Positions 37,206 through 49,805 of a stretch of DNA of 64,000 nt are shown here, piece after piece. The stretch's first letter is position 1. Every line of letters begins with the position of its first letter. Below the pieces are notes generated by a model, which saw only the letters and a program-made list of their open reading frames with translations, made no database searches and was not told the DNA's origin. This DNA comes from Cucumis sativus. Taxonomy: Eukaryota; Streptophyta; Magnoliopsida; Cucurbitales; Cucurbitaceae. Position numbers and translations under genes: made by a program. The DNA lies in the NCBI RefSeq assembly GCF_000004075.3, contig NC_026656.2, positions 17,308,607 through 17,372,606 of the forward strand, written 5' to 3'.

Positions 37206-38654
37206 AGGGTAAAGTAAGTGGTTTCATTTTTATTTTTAGAAAATTTGTCCAACGTTTATATTTATTTAAAATTGAGGAATATATATTGTATTTAAAATAA
37301 AAGGGGAAAAATAAAAAATGGTTGATTAGGTAAGTAATTTAAAAAGAAAAGAAAGATTGGTGAGTGGGCAAGTGGCAGATAAAGGACGAAAAGGCTGTAT
37401 CCACATCAGCAATAATGGAAACAATTGCAACGGCTAACTCATGAAGTCCTCCGCTTCGGCTTCATCCTTCCGCTCCACACCATAATTTTAATATATTTTC
37501 TTTTTGATAAAACAAAAGACGATTTCGGTGTTCTTCAATACTTATTTATTTGACAAAGATTACAATAATAAGGGGGCCAATCACATTACTCTTGCTTTAA
37601 ACAATTACATCAAGTCTTTTCTCTTTCTTATTTTCTATGCGTATGCATGTTGATATGAACATCAAATAATCAACTAATACTCAACATAATTCAATAATAA
37701 CTTACCTTTTTAATGGAAGATTCATATCTAATTCCCTTGTGAGGGGCTAAAGTTAATTATGAACCATTTTCAATACATAATTTTTATTAAAAGAAAAGCA
37801 ATTGCTATAGAAAAATTGTTTTAAACCACAACACATGTAAAAGTATTTATAAATATAATAAAATTTCACATTATAGATGAAAATTTTTCTTTAAGAAATT
37901 TCACAAAAATTAGGGACAAAATTGTATATAATGACATATAGGGTCCTTTTGAAAAATGACCCAAAAGTTTTTTTTAATGAAAAATGGCCAAAGTAATTCA
38001 CTGTACTTTTTCCTCTAAAATAGAATAACTGTTTTAGTTGAGAAAATAGTACTTCAGACTTTCGAGGCACTCTCAAGCGGAAGCTTCAGCCAGTGCTCAG
38101 TGCTTACAAATGTAGAAGAACGTTTGAGGATTTAGTCAGTCTCCTCCATTGCAAGACAAGATCAAGGTCATTGCAATATGTGAAAGAATGAAGAGTGTCT
38201 TTCCATTCAAATCAATGAAAGCAGATCAGGGAAAAGGAAAACAAGATTTGTGAACAAAAACCATCAGTGAAACTTGTGTACAATACCCTGCCGTATCTTC
38301 ATCGAAAATAACGTGTAAAGCTCCCTAATTTTTCAGCTACGTACATTTTGGATACCAAAAAAAACCTTGCCAGTCCAACCTTCTATGTACCTTTCAAAGC
38401 TCGAGTTTAAATGTTCTCTGTGCTGCTGCACTTTCCGGTAAAATGACCACTTCACTCTCAAGTTTTAACCCTGTAAATGTGGATTGAATAATCAATCTAC
38501 CCATCTGAAACTCATTTCTGAAGATACAAAATATTGATGCCAGCCATGACCAAGCTATTTGTTAAAAAGATGGGGAAGGAACCATACTATTCTTCTCTCT
38601 CAATGTCATGTTAATGGCAGAAAAGGGAAGAGGGGCATGTAAGCAAAATTATAC

Positions 38655-41355
38655 TCACTTGGCCTTCTCTGTAGAGTTCTCATCTGACTCTTCGCCTTCG
38701 GGGGAGCCTAGTGCAGTGAGTTTGCCAAATGAATCCTTTGCATCTCCAAAGAAGTCTTTAACTTTATCGAGAACTGTCTTCAGCTGGTCTTGAGTTGGAA
38801 GCTAGTATTGAATCAGAAGTAAACAAGGTAAGCAAACTGTTAGGTCACCAATTCTACTGAAATATTCTAAAATGGGTAAAAGGGGAATACAAATGAAGTT
38901 AGTTAATGGGGAGAGAACCACTAGTTTGTGAGGAGAGGGTCGGTCATCTATAAACAGAAAATGTTTTTAGTACTGGTCAGTAGTCTGGGGAAAGAGAGGT
39001 TAAGCTCTCTGTACTCGAGGTATTTTGATTCTACTAAATAAAGGAGTCTACTAAAGTAAAATGAGATCTAAAGGACAATTACCAAAAGAATTTGACACCA
39101 ATGTCTAAAGAGAAACATAAAATCTAGCCAAGGTTCAAACATACATATTGTCCCACTCCACCGCTCCAAAAATCCTTCCACATTCCTCACTCTCCACATC
39201 CCCCATGACAAAGTTGGTGCCATTGTGCCATAAAAATCTTCCCCTTTAAACGGCAGACAGAGAAAGAACTCATCTATCATCTAACTACAATCTGTCAGTC
39301 TCTATGATGGCCAACAAACTAAAAGCCAAATCACTAAAAAAAATTCAAAGAATACAATCTAGGTTTTCCTCTCATTTGACAAAAAATGCAAAAGACTACA
39401 TGATCTATCTAGTCGGAAATCTTACTGACCGCAACACAAAGTTCCTATGAAGATAGGTTTCAAAGTTCAGGGATTATTTTTTCAATCCTGTAACCATAAT
39501 ATAATATCTAAAGCAAGCCAGAATAGAGCAAGTTCAGAACTTGAAAATGCATTCTTACCTCAATTACATCTGTGGTAGAAAGTGCGGATCTCAAATTGCC
39601 ATTTTCCTGCATTAAAGCAAATAATTAAAAATACGTAAAACAGTTGTTCATCAGTCAGGCAGAACAACTTAAAATATTGGCCTCATGAATCATAAGTAAG
39701 GATGTGAAGACATTACAACAAGCTTGTAGCCATATCTGAACTCTGTCGCTGTCCGCAACACACGAAACTGTTTAAATGCCGTCTTTTGTATCTCCTTTTC
39801 ATCCTATCGATTGGTAGATCGAGTGTTAGTATCTCAAATAAAGTTTAGAATAAATTGTTGCTCAGGAAAATGGACTGATTATGCAAAAAAATAAAGTGAC
39901 AAGAAATTGTAAAATACTGGCAACTGTTTCCTAAATTATCAATCCACGCTAAGTCAAAAATTAAACATTGCATAAGATGTCAGATTTTCAATCAGAGGTG
40001 CACAGTGTGATGCGCTCATAACAAATTTTAGATATGTAATGCATTGCGTTTTTCAAATAACCAATAATAAACCAATAGATTTATTTTTTCACAAAAAAAA
40101 TTCCAAATTTTACTAATTGCAATTTGCAACTTCCTCCAGACCTGCTAGAACTCCCAAACATTCAACAATCCCATACGATCTGATATCAACAAAATATAAA
40201 GACGCAGACCCTTCCCTTTATATCTAAAAAACACATTCGCTTATCATAACACAAGCTTTAACTATTCATTTATCAAGAATATAAAGTTTTTGATAGAAAA
40301 ATATAATTATACTCACTTGTGACAGAAGAAGGTTTAATTTTCATTTCATTCACTATAAATGAATGGCAATTTATGGGTACGACACGACATCAAAAACAAG
40401 ATAGTGGAGAAAAATATCTTCAATAATGATTAAACCTTACACGGTAAATAACAGCGGCAAGGTTCCTAGCCAGAGTATCTTTATAGATATATTTCCCAAC
40501 AAAATTATCTTTAGCAGCAACCATGATTTTGGCGGTTGTACCACCATTTATAAGACTCAGCGGGTACCATAAATAAACCTGCATAGTAAACGCAAAAGAG
40601 ACCATGAGAAAGATATGATAATTCCAGCAATTTCCTGCTATACATTGAGTTAATAAAAGAAAACTTGTTTTGATGGCATATCATGTAACAATATAACTAA
40701 AAAGAGATATTATATAAATAAATAAATAAACTTATTATTCAACATATGTTAGCTATTCAATTAATGCCCAATAACATGATCTTTGTAGCTCCTAATTCTC
40801 ACGAGCAGTTGGAAGTTTTTGAGTGGTGAGAAGTTATGTGCACTAGTTAAGTTAACACTGGAATTGTGCTTTAGTAGGTTTCTATATTTATAGAATTGTT
40901 TCTCCCTTCTTCTAATCAAATAAGCACTGCTTCCATTTCACTTCACATAGAAGCTCGAGTAACAGTATAGAGCCTACAGATAGTTTCTCAGCAACAACTC
41001 ACATAAATAAGAAAAAAATGATTGAAGAGAAAGAAAGCAAAGTGAAAAGGTAAAAACAAAGGTGTAATAAAAAGGATATAGAACAAACATTGGCCATACG
41101 GATGAAGATAACGAATTTAGGGTTGCCGTCGTCTTCAATCTTGGGCAAAGGTGGAGGGCCAGGTCTTTGGGAGAGACGAGATTGCATCCCTTTTTTGCCC
41201 TTGGCTTCGACGAGTAAAGGCCGGCGATAAGTGTGGTGAGGCTTGTGCATCGTCCTTGCAGAGAAGAGGGAGTGGCGGACAACCCCATCTTCGAGTAGCT
41301 TTGAATTGGAAAGGGGAAGTCGAACCAGAGCGTTGAGAGACATGGCGACCTCCAT
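38655..41355 (-). CDS. HHL1: HHL1, chloroplastic (hypersensitive to high light 1)
   Basis: Thylakoid-associated protein that protects or helps repair photosystem II under high light. Five exons join in frame: 41355-41089, 40578-40441, 39803-39717, 39606-39559 and 38801-38655, giving 228 residues. The N-terminus, MEVAMSLNALVRLPLS and following, is a transit peptide rich in Ser, Arg and His. The mature part has EAKGKKGM, PPPLPKIEDDGNPKFVIFIR, VYLWYPLSLINGGTTAKIMV (the probable membrane segment), a Lys-rich RDEKEIQKTAFKQFRVLRTA stretch and LDKVKDFFGDAKDSFGKL. I recognise this as HHL1 from memory of the Arabidopsis protein. The stop codon TGA overlaps a perfect GTGAGT donor string, so an alternative C-terminus by splicing is possible; no further exon is needed for a normal length. 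Confidence 0.92.
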
Positions 41356-42043
41356 TTTTGGGATGGGATTTGATGGGAGTTAAGTTAGAAGTGGATATGA
41401 GCATTGTAATTGGTATTGAGAAGATGATTCTTCTTTCTTTCTCCTTAAATCTTATCCACCAGATTCGTAGTGGGGACACCAATCTCCGCCCATACGCTTG
41501 GCACATCCTCACGCATGTAAATTTATATATATATATATTTATAGATGTTTAGAGTATAAATTAATATTTGCATTTTTTATAAAATATAACACTATATTTC
41601 ATTATTATTTATGGATCAATTTTTTGTTGTTTTAAATAATTATATTACATTTGTAATTAGAAATCTAAAGTTTATGAATAATTTTAGAGAGAAAACAATT
41701 CAAACAAAAGAAGAAAAATATATTATTCTCATTTTCTAAATATTTTCAGATTATCTACTTTTGTTTCTAGAAGTGCATCTAATCCATTATTAATTATTTG
41801 ATAAATTGATTTAGTCTTCGTTATTGTTAGAAGAAATAATTAATTAAAAGAAATCCTATTACATACTCCCAGTTTATGAACACTTGGATACTCATCAATC
41901 ATCGTTATGAAATCGGCAATAAGATTATATATAATTTGAACTGTGACGATATTTGCCGACTCCCTCCTTTTCTTTATAAAAATGTTTCAAATCTCTCCCT
42001 CAATCTATCAAACTCATCATTTTGTTTTCCTAACAGACTGAAA
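41356..42043. other. Divergent promoter region, HHL1 and the first BAHD gene
   Basis: An AT dinucleotide run lies near 41524-41542. TATAAAAA at about 41975 is a likely TATA box 69 bp before the BAHD start at 42044. The in-frame upstream ATG at 41876 would add 56 residues unlike BAHD proteins and lies before this TATA box, so it was not used. Confidence 0.55.
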
Positions 42044-44700
42044 ATGAAGCTTGAATTTGAAGTAATTTCAAAGGAATTGGTCAAGCCTTCTTCTCCCACG
42101 CCGCCCAATCTCCGCCGTTACAAATTCTCATTTCTCGATCAAGTCACCGCCGATGTCTACAATCCCATGGTCTATTTCTTCCAACTAAACGGAGATTCAA
42201 ACTTCACTGAAATCGAAATTAAAACCCACCTCAAAACTTCACTCTCCGCCGTTTTGTCCGACTACTATCCCCTCGCCGGCCGAGTCAATTACGCCGATTT
42301 CGAAATCGATTGCAACGACCACGGCGTTCCTTTCTTAGAAACTCGCATCAAATCCACACTCCACGACGTCTTTTCCATGTCCTTTCCGGAGGATCTCAAC
42401 TGCCTTGTACCCTTCGAATTGGATCGACTCAACGAAACTTCCATGGGAGTTCAACTCAACTTCTTCGAATGCGGCGGCATCGGCCTCGGCGTTTGCGTTT
42501 CGCATAAAATCGCTGATGCTCTGTCGTTCTTCTCTGTTGTGAACATCTGGGCGAGAGCCGCGCGCGGCGAGGCGGAGGCTCTCGGCCGGGCGCATCTGGT
42601 GGCTGCGAAGCTGTTTCCGCCGAGGAATGCAGGTGTTTATAACACTGGGAACAGCATCGTGAGAGACAGAGTTGCGAGGAGATTTGTTGTAGAAGGTCCA
42701 AAGGTGGAAGCCATTAGAGAACAATATGCAGAGAGGGCAGCCATGGAAGGGCAGAGGCGCCCAACGAGAGTCGAGGCCTTATCGGCTTTCATATATGGTC
42801 GTTTCCTTGCCGCCATTAATGACGAATCCTCTGCTCAAACTGATCGGTAACCTCTAAACCGTTGGTCGAACTTTTGTTAGCACCCATCCCCTAATAAATA
42901 AATAAATTAAAATTAATTTACTAAACTTTTTTACTGATTATTATTTTTTTAAAAAGAATCTTTTGTAATTAATATAATGGAAAAAAATATACACACAGAA
43001 ATAAAAACAAAGAAATAAACAACTAACTAACAAGAGCATAGTCATCTAGCATTGAATATATCTAAAATTATAGGTTATTAAAGGGTTCAAATCCAAGACG
43101 TTAAACTTTAAAGGGCATACCCACTCAAACAAAGTCAAAATTTAATAACAATAAAGTATTATTTAATATACATTTGTAATTTAACATTTCAAAATTAATA
43201 TTAAAATAAAAAAAACGAGAAGGTGGAGAGTACGTGCCCCTAGCCCTATAAGAAATCCGCCCCTTGATTTTTGGTTCAAATTGTCTACCTAATTTATTCT
43301 AAAAGAAGACACACACTCGTAGATATTTCATTTTTAAAAAAGAAGTCCGCGAAGGGTTACGTTAATATGAAATTGTTAAAAATAGCAAATTTGACAAAAT
43401 ACTTGAAACATATAACAAAATTTTCATATTATATCAATAATAATATATATTGATAGTCATTAATATGTTTCCGTTGGTGACACTAATAGATAAGAATATA
43501 ATCCAGAAAATTTGTACTTTATGTAAATATTTATATTTATTTTACATTTTTTAAAAATGTCCCTTAAGGTAATACTACTTTTTATATTAGGCTTGAAAAT
43601 AGTTTGTGTTTAAAAAGTTATTAGAAGGAATTTAAATTAAATATATTTTATTTAACTACATGTATAAAGATTTAAGATTTTGTGAACGAAAATAACAGAG
43701 ATATTATTTTACATCTTTCCACCGGGCAAAAATAAAATTATAAAATATTATTTTTAATTATTTTAGCATAGTGAGGTGACAATCACATTTCCAAGCACAT
43801 TTGAGATAGGTGCATCAGATGCACTTACTCATTGTCATTCTATCTAAAATTGCTTCTATCTTTTTCAATTCAAAATTCGTTTTCTTTTTCAATCACTTCT
43901 ATCTTCTCCGATTCAAAACACACCCTAAATTAATACAAATTTGCCAAACCAGTTAGAATTCTTTCTCAATTGAAAATTAAAAGGAAATAACTTAAATAAA
44001 TATTCTCACACGGTAGAAAACATGTAAAAGTTACAAATTTTGGAATAAATACAATACTTATGATGTTGAAACTGAAAAATTGATGGAAAATTAAATTCAA
44101 ATTTTAGGTTCCTTGCACAAATCTATATATACTCAAAATTTTAGACGGACTATTCTTCATTAATTAATCAATGAACTGTAACTACAATTGAACAGATTGT
44201 CCTTAGTATGTCATACGGTGAATATACGCCAAAAGTTATATCCACCGCTTCCACAAAATGCGTTTGGAAATTACTACAGAATCACCATGACTCTCCCTTC
44301 CGCCGCAACACTCACCGATGCCAACTGCTCCGCCTTGGTCAATCAGGTCAGGCTTCAGATCGCCAAAATCAACCCTGAGTTTCTGAGACAATTCCAAGAA
44401 GAAAACGCGCAATTGGAGATCATCAAAGCCACGTCAGCCAAATTCCACAAAGGCGACATCGTGTCCTGTGCCTTCACCAGCCTCTGCCGACTTCCTCTTT
44501 ATGACGCTGATTTCGGTTGGGGACCGCCTGACTGGGCCGGCTCGCCGGCGCTGCCTTTCAAAAACCTTTTCGTTCTTATGGACGGGAAGTTCGGTGACGG
44601 CGCCGTAGATGTTCTCGTGCATTTGAAAGAATCGCACATGGAGAGGCTTAAAGTAGATCGGGAGTTTCTCAAGTTTGCTTCTCCAACTGCTTCTTCTTAA
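42044..44700 (+). CDS. BAHD acyltransferase 1 (vinorine synthase/stemmadenine acetyltransferase-like)
   Basis: Cytosolic enzyme type that moves an acyl group from acyl-CoA to an alcohol or amine of a specialised metabolite. The substrate cannot be predicted here. Two exons (42044-42846, 44196-44700) give 435 residues, the normal BAHD length. It opens with the family pattern EVISKELVKPSSPTP, has YYPLAGR at 74-80, the catalytic HKIAD (His154, Asp158), and the structural DFGWG at 373-377. The junction falls after Asp-Arg and restores TDRLSLVCHTVNIR, which is a normal place for a BAHD intron. The intron is 1349 bp and carries a dispersed repeat. The gene appears intact. It closely resembles its neighbour at 45590. 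Confidence 0.93.
43372..43552. repeat. Dispersed A+T-rich repeat, copy D, in the BAHD 1 intron
   Basis: Begins with AAAAATAGCAAATTTGACAAA, continues with TTCATATTATATCAATAATA, text related to TTGATAGTCATTAATATG, and ends with GTAAATATTTATATTTATTT. It shares order and wording with copy C (37025-37205), allowing for many changes. Confidence 0.6.
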
Positions 44701-45589
44701 GATTAAAGTATTTTTATTCGTGGAGTGTGATTTATGGGTTGTTTTTTGTTTTCGTTAAAATCCAAAGTGTTTCGTTGATTCTGTAGTGTGTGTGTTTTCA
44801 TTTTTCGCTTTTTAGCATAAACAGTGTAGAACAATAGATTCAACTCTACTGAAGGCATCCATGCAATTACGAGTTGAGTTTACCATTCGGAATACTTTTT
44901 AATTATTGAACTCCAAAAGAAAAAAAAAAAAAAGAGGAATCATACATTTGATCAGTTTGAAGATATTAATTAATTCCTTTGGCCGTAGCTTGTTAGTTTG
45001 TGTATAGTACGACACTTATAAATGGATCATCATAACAGCTTTCCCAATGGATCAAGTTTGCTGACATTATATATTCATTATTAAAGTATATTTTAAATAG
45101 AAATCAAAAGGAAAATAAACTACTTTTTGGTCGTAATAAGTAGTAAAAAGCTTTTCCTTACTAACATCTAAGTAATAGTTCTTGATTATTATTTCATTCT
45201 AATATGTATGGAACGTAATTTAGCCCAATGTTTTAATACAACACTTGAGAATTATTTGAATTTTTAAACTTAAGTCACATAAAAATGTTCACTTTGATCA
45301 TGTGATCTAGATTTTGATAGCTACATCCAGTGAGTTGATTTCAACAATAGGTAAATTATTTTCCAAGAGTTGATTTAGTCCCACAACGGAATGTGAGGGA
45401 GGATGACATAATACTCATAAATATGGTATTGTTCATATCCTTCTTCTTCAACCATGCATTGCATGTATGTAACTACATTCTTACCAAATCTCTATAAATA
45501 AAATCCAAACACATTCTCATTTTCCATTCAAACTAACACCATCAATTCTTCGCTTTACTCTTTCCCTCCATCAATTCTTCTTATCAGCC
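44701..45589. other. Spacer between BAHD 1 and BAHD 2
   Basis: Holds the 3' region of BAHD 1 and the promoter of BAHD 2. TATAAATA at 45493-45500 is a likely TATA box about 90 bp before the start codon at 45590. An A-run lies at about 44919-44933. No other gene is seen. Confidence 0.55.
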
Positions 45590-46927
45590 ATGAAGCTCGA
45601 AGTTGACATTATCTCCGAAGAGTTGATCAAACCTTCTACCCCAACTCCTCCCCATCTCCGCCATTACTCCCTCTCTTTCATTGATCAAATCACCGTTCAC
45701 ATCTACGCACCCGCCCTCTACTTCTATCAGTCCACCGACACTGGCGTGGGTGGCGAGGATCTCGATTTTGCTCTCGCCTTCAAAAACCGTCTTCGAAGCA
45801 CCCTCCCGGACGTCCTATCTCACTACCCGCCACTCGCTGGCCGTCCAAATTACGCCTCTTCCTTCATCGACTGCAACGATACCGGCGTCCCATTCCGAGA
45901 AGCGCTAGTTAACTCGCAACTCGCCGACGTGATCCAATTCGCGCAGCCGGACGATCTCAACCGACTATTCCCGGTGGAGTTGGACAGGTTCAATGAAGAA
46001 TTAATGGCGGTTCAGTTCACGGAATTCGCTTGCGGGGGAGTTGCGGTTGCGTCGTGCATTTCGCACAAGATAGCCGACGCGATGACGCTTTTTTCGTTGA
46101 ACAACAACTGGGCCGCCATGGCTCGTGGCGTGAAAGGTGTTTTCAAGCCCCACATGGAAGGCGCCAAAATCTTCCCTCCCAAACCGATGTCGTACGATTC
46201 GGCGATGACGATCGTGAGAAACAGAGTCTCGAGAAGATTTGTTTTCAAGCAATCGAAAGTGGAAGCCATTAGAACCAAATACACAGAAAACCAAACTATG
46301 ATTAACCAGAATCATCAACCTTCACGAATTGAATCCTTAACAGCTTTTGTTTACAGCCGATTCCTCGCAGCCTTTAAACACGATTCTGAAATTCGAAACG
46401 ACATGTCGTTTTTAGTAAACTACACAGTAAATCTCCGTCCAAAAATGAATCCACCACTCCCACATGACGCATTCGGGAATTACTATTTCAACGTCATGAT
46501 TTTCCCTTCTCCGGAAACGCTCAACGACGATGAAAATTGCTACGGTTTGGTGAAGCAACTGAGAGAAGAAACGAACAAAATCGATGGAGAAATGGCGAAG
46601 AAATTTCTGAATGAAGACAAGGAACTGATGAAAACTGTGAAGGAAGTTGCTTCGAAAGTGGTTAGTGGAGAGATAGTTTCGTGTGCTTTCAGTAGTATTT
46701 GTAGATTTCCGCTTTATGATGTGGATTTCGGATGGGGAAGGCCGGTTTGGGTTACTTTTCCGGCGCTGTGGTTCAAGAATCTGGTGGCGTTTTTGGACTC
46801 GAAAGATGGAGAAGGCATCGATGCAATCGTTCACTTGGAAGAACGATACATGAACAAGCTTGAAGGTGATGAAGTGTTCATGAAATATGCTACTCCTATT
46901 CCTACCCCTTCTTCCCGAGTCGCCTGA
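45590..46927 (+). CDS. BAHD acyltransferase 2 (vinorine synthase/stemmadenine acetyltransferase-like)
   Basis: Single-exon gene, 445 residues, apparently intact. It starts MKLEVDIISEELIKPSTPTP, has YPPLAGRPNYAS near 79-90, the catalytic HKIAD (His159, Asp163) and DFGWG at 379-383. Other matches to the neighbour at 42044 are SFIDQIT, DLNRLFPVELDR, the NYTVNLRPKMNPPLP block and HDAFGNYY. The two are evidently tandem duplicates, but this copy lacks the intron at the Asp-Arg position; intron loss here or intron gain in the other copy would explain that. The acceptor substrate is unknown. Acetyl or another small acyl-CoA donor is typical of this clade. Confidence 0.95.
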   Translation: MKLEVDIISEELIKPSTPTPPHLRHYSLSFIDQITVHIYAPALYFYQSTDTGVGGEDLDFALAFKNRLRSTLPDVLSHYPPLAGRPNYASSFIDCNDTGVPFREALVNSQLADVIQFAQPDDLNRLFPVELDRFNEELMAVQFTEFACGGVAVASCISHKIADAMTLFSLNNNWAAMARGVKGVFKPHMEGAKIFPPKPMSYDSAMTIVRNRVSRRFVFKQSKVEAIRTKYTENQTMINQNHQPSRIESLTAFVYSRFLAAFKHDSEIRNDMSFLVNYTVNLRPKMNPPLPHDAFGNYYFNVMIFPSPETLNDDENCYGLVKQLREETNKIDGEMAKKFLNEDKELMKTVKEVASKVVSGEIVSCAFSSICRFPLYDVDFGWGRPVWVTFPALWFKNLVAFLDSKDGEGIDAIVHLEERYMNKLEGDEVFMKYATPIPTPSSRVA

Positions 46928-48229
46928 AAATCAAAACCCCTTTGATCTCTACATATTTGTTACTATTTTCCTTGTGCTTTGTTCTTGTCTTTGCTTGTTT
47001 AATATCTTTGTGTTTCTCGTGAAGTGATCATATGCCATATGTATGTGATTTGGTATTATATATTTAATTTATGTGTGTTTGTAACGTTGTATAATTAGTA
47101 AAGATGAAAGAAAATGTTAAATTACCAAGTTTATAATTGATATAAGATTAATTAGCAGTGTTAATGCAATCTTTATTCATCATTCATTTAGTACATTCTA
47201 TAATGAATATGTCTTAAATGTTTCTCATCTCTTCACCATTAAAAAATAAAAAATTTAAAGAAATATTTAATAACGATATCTTTTTTTTATGGTGGAGAGA
47301 TGGAGAGCATAAAAAATTAGAGCATCCAAGTTTTTTTTTCAAAAAGTTTATGATGTACTTTGGATTTTTTTCCTTGTTAGAAGAGTACTTGAAAAACGTT
47401 ATGTATATTAATAGTTTCCCATTAAAAAAATAGGTTAGAGGGCTAACAATAAATGATATTCATTTTTCAAGGTTTAAAGACATTATTGAAAAATTTGAAA
47501 GTTTGTGAATTATTTTTAAACAAAATATCATAACTAAAAGGTAAATTTCTATAATTTAGCTATCTCTTAATTTAAAAAATGTTAAATTATAAGGGTAGTA
47601 TCTCAAATCCTCGTCGTCTATGTATTTATTTGTCTTTTAAACTATTTACAAGTGTGTGAGAAATTTTAACAAAAGTTAAAATCACTTTTATCATTTTCAA
47701 AATTACGTCAAGACACGTATTAAATAATTGATACTTAATTTTATAATTTCAAATACAATTCTCAGTTCATAAAAAATGATTTTAAACCATTAAAAACGTG
47801 TTTAATAATCATTTTAAAAATAACAAAAATACTTTTTAAATATTTTAGAGTCGTTTAAGCAATTGTTTAGTGGGAGTTTGGCCCAATGTCAAAATTGAAT
47901 CATGAACTATATTATTTGATTGTTTAAAAGAGTGTTAGGATCTCAAATTTCATATACTTGGAGTTCAAATCTCTACTCTTTCCTCTAAAACATTTGATTC
48001 TATCTATTATGCATGAATTTTTTTGTGGGAGATATTTTATACGAGGTAAATTTCATATGGGGTTATAATAACACTGTTAAGACAAATTGTAAAATCTAAC
48101 CTTGAATGATAATTGAATTCGTAGATTGGAGGGATGGATACCCTATAAATCAAATTAAAACAATAAGGTTAATTTTATCCAAAAAAAAAATTAGGCCAAA
48201 ATGTATAAAGTATATTATAGTTTGATAAT

Positions 48230-48640
48230 ATTTTGTGAAATATCCTTCATATCAACGTGACTTATGGACCAACATAGGGAAGTGGGCTTTGTCTTACAAA
48301 TTCAACTTTGGGCTGGAATGGACGGGGCAATCGAGTCCAAAACGACATCGCACAGTGTCATTTAAACAGCTTTTTCTTTTTGGAAGCACGGAAAATGACA
48401 GGGGTAAAAAGGGGAATTCGACACAATGCGCGCGCGCGCTAAAGAACATATCAGAGAAACCAAAGCAATGCCTTACAATTAGGGTTGTTGCTTGGGACTG
48501 AAGAAAATGGAGAAACACGGAACCAAGGTTCCGATTTCGATATTGCTCAGAGGATTTGAATCCCCATTGTTCAGCTGCTAGATTTTTTTCTCCGTCATCA
48601 ACTTCGTTTCGAAGGTACTTTTCCTCTCCTTGCAATCTAT
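48230..48640 (+). other. Possible orphan promoter and first exon
   Basis: Richer in G+C than its surroundings. It holds AAAACGACATCGCACAGTGTC, a GCGCGCGCGC run at about 48428-48438, AATTAGGGTT, and an ATG at about 48509 that starts only a 24-codon frame. GGTAC at about 48612 could be a splice donor. The text looks like the start of a plant transcript, yet no downstream exon was found. It may be a non-coding RNA, a truncated gene, or chance. Confidence 0.25.
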
Positions 48641-49039
48641 AATGTTAGTTTTCTTGTTGCACTATTCCGTCGTTCGCTCTGTGGATAGTACTATAGTTCT
48701 TTGTTTGAGCACAATCTTGAGTGATTTTATTTTCATTTAGCATTGTGAATGATCTTTATTTCGATGTAGTCCATTCGAAGTCTTTTTTTGGATTTATCTG
48801 GAATTTTACCTTAATTGTTTTTCTTCCTTCGATTTCCAAATCGAGCGCGGTTTTAAGTTGGGGTGTTAAACAAAACCTTGAAGCATGTTTCTCTTTATTA
48901 CTTATATTGACTGTATTTTAAAGTATATTGAATTGGTTTTTGGCATTTTTAAATTATCCAGCAATGACTATGAGAATCGGTCGTATATTGAAAGGATTTG
49001 TATGGAGGCGTTGGTTGGATTTTGGTTTCTTGGTTCAGG

Positions 49040-49805
49040 AAAGTTTTCCTTGGAAGAGGATGGACTTAACGATACCAAATTTGTCTTTAGAAATGTTTTA
49101 AAGCAAATGAATTCATTTTTTCAATTTATCCTATTTTTGTACATAAGAGTTCGAAGGAATGTATTTCCTTATTGGACACCATCCCTAACATCTAATTATG
49201 TTACAATAACTGTTTAACTCACTCTTCAAATGATTGAATTATATGTTGTCAAAAATTGGAAACATTTGATGGGTTGATTTTTTAGTTGATTATGTTCACT
49301 CCTGTTCAAAGTGCATTTTCTTGAATAGGATAAATCATTTGATAACACTAAAATATTTTAAAATTTGTGGAAAAAGGAGCGACTTTCTATTGAATTATTT
49401 TTAACTTATCATATTTAATTTTCTTATTTTAAAGTAGTTTGAAATGCATTTTTGAATAGGATAGATTTGAAGACACCAAAATATTTTGAAATCTTCAAAG
49501 GAAGCATACTCTATTTGATTATTTTCAGTTTATCTTATTTTTTAAAATTAGAGTTTAAATAAATGTTTTTTTAGTTAAACACGATCACCAACATTCAATC
49601 CTATCACAACAAGTATTTGACTGTTTGATGGTTGGATTATAAGTTGCCAAGGATTGGAAACAATTGATGTGCTAGATTTTTCAGTGTTGATCATACTTAT
49701 CTCTCTTCGAGATGGATTCTTGAATAAGATAGATTTGAAGACACCTAAAAATTTTGAAATCTTTGAATGAAGTGGACTCATTTAATTATTTTACATTTAT
49801 CCTAT
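49040..49805. repeat. Degenerate direct repeats, about four units
   Basis: A block reading roughly GAATAGGATAGATTTGAAGA, then CACCAAAATATTTTGAAAT, then an A/G-rich part and TTTATCCTATTTT, recurs at about 49040-49140, 49320-49420, 49450-49545 and 49722-49805. A second block near TTGTCAAAAATTGGAAACAT precedes two of them (about 49228 and 49635). No domain could be recognised. Confidence 0.6.

Larger units (their letters stand above)
36207..38654. other. Spacer, divergent from WVD2-like leader to the HHL1 3' region
   Basis: 36207-36480 is the likely 5' leader and promoter of the WVD2-like gene and carries an AAG/AGA run (36327-36350). 36600-38050 is A+T-rich with a dispersed repeat at 37025-37205. 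Text from about 38050 to 38654 is more complex and may be the 3' untranslated region of HHL1. No gene is seen. Confidence 0.5.

Noticed and set aside
41876-42043. Upstream in-frame start for BAHD 1
   Set aside because: The added 56 residues do not look like a BAHD N-terminus, and a TATA box lies between the two ATGs.
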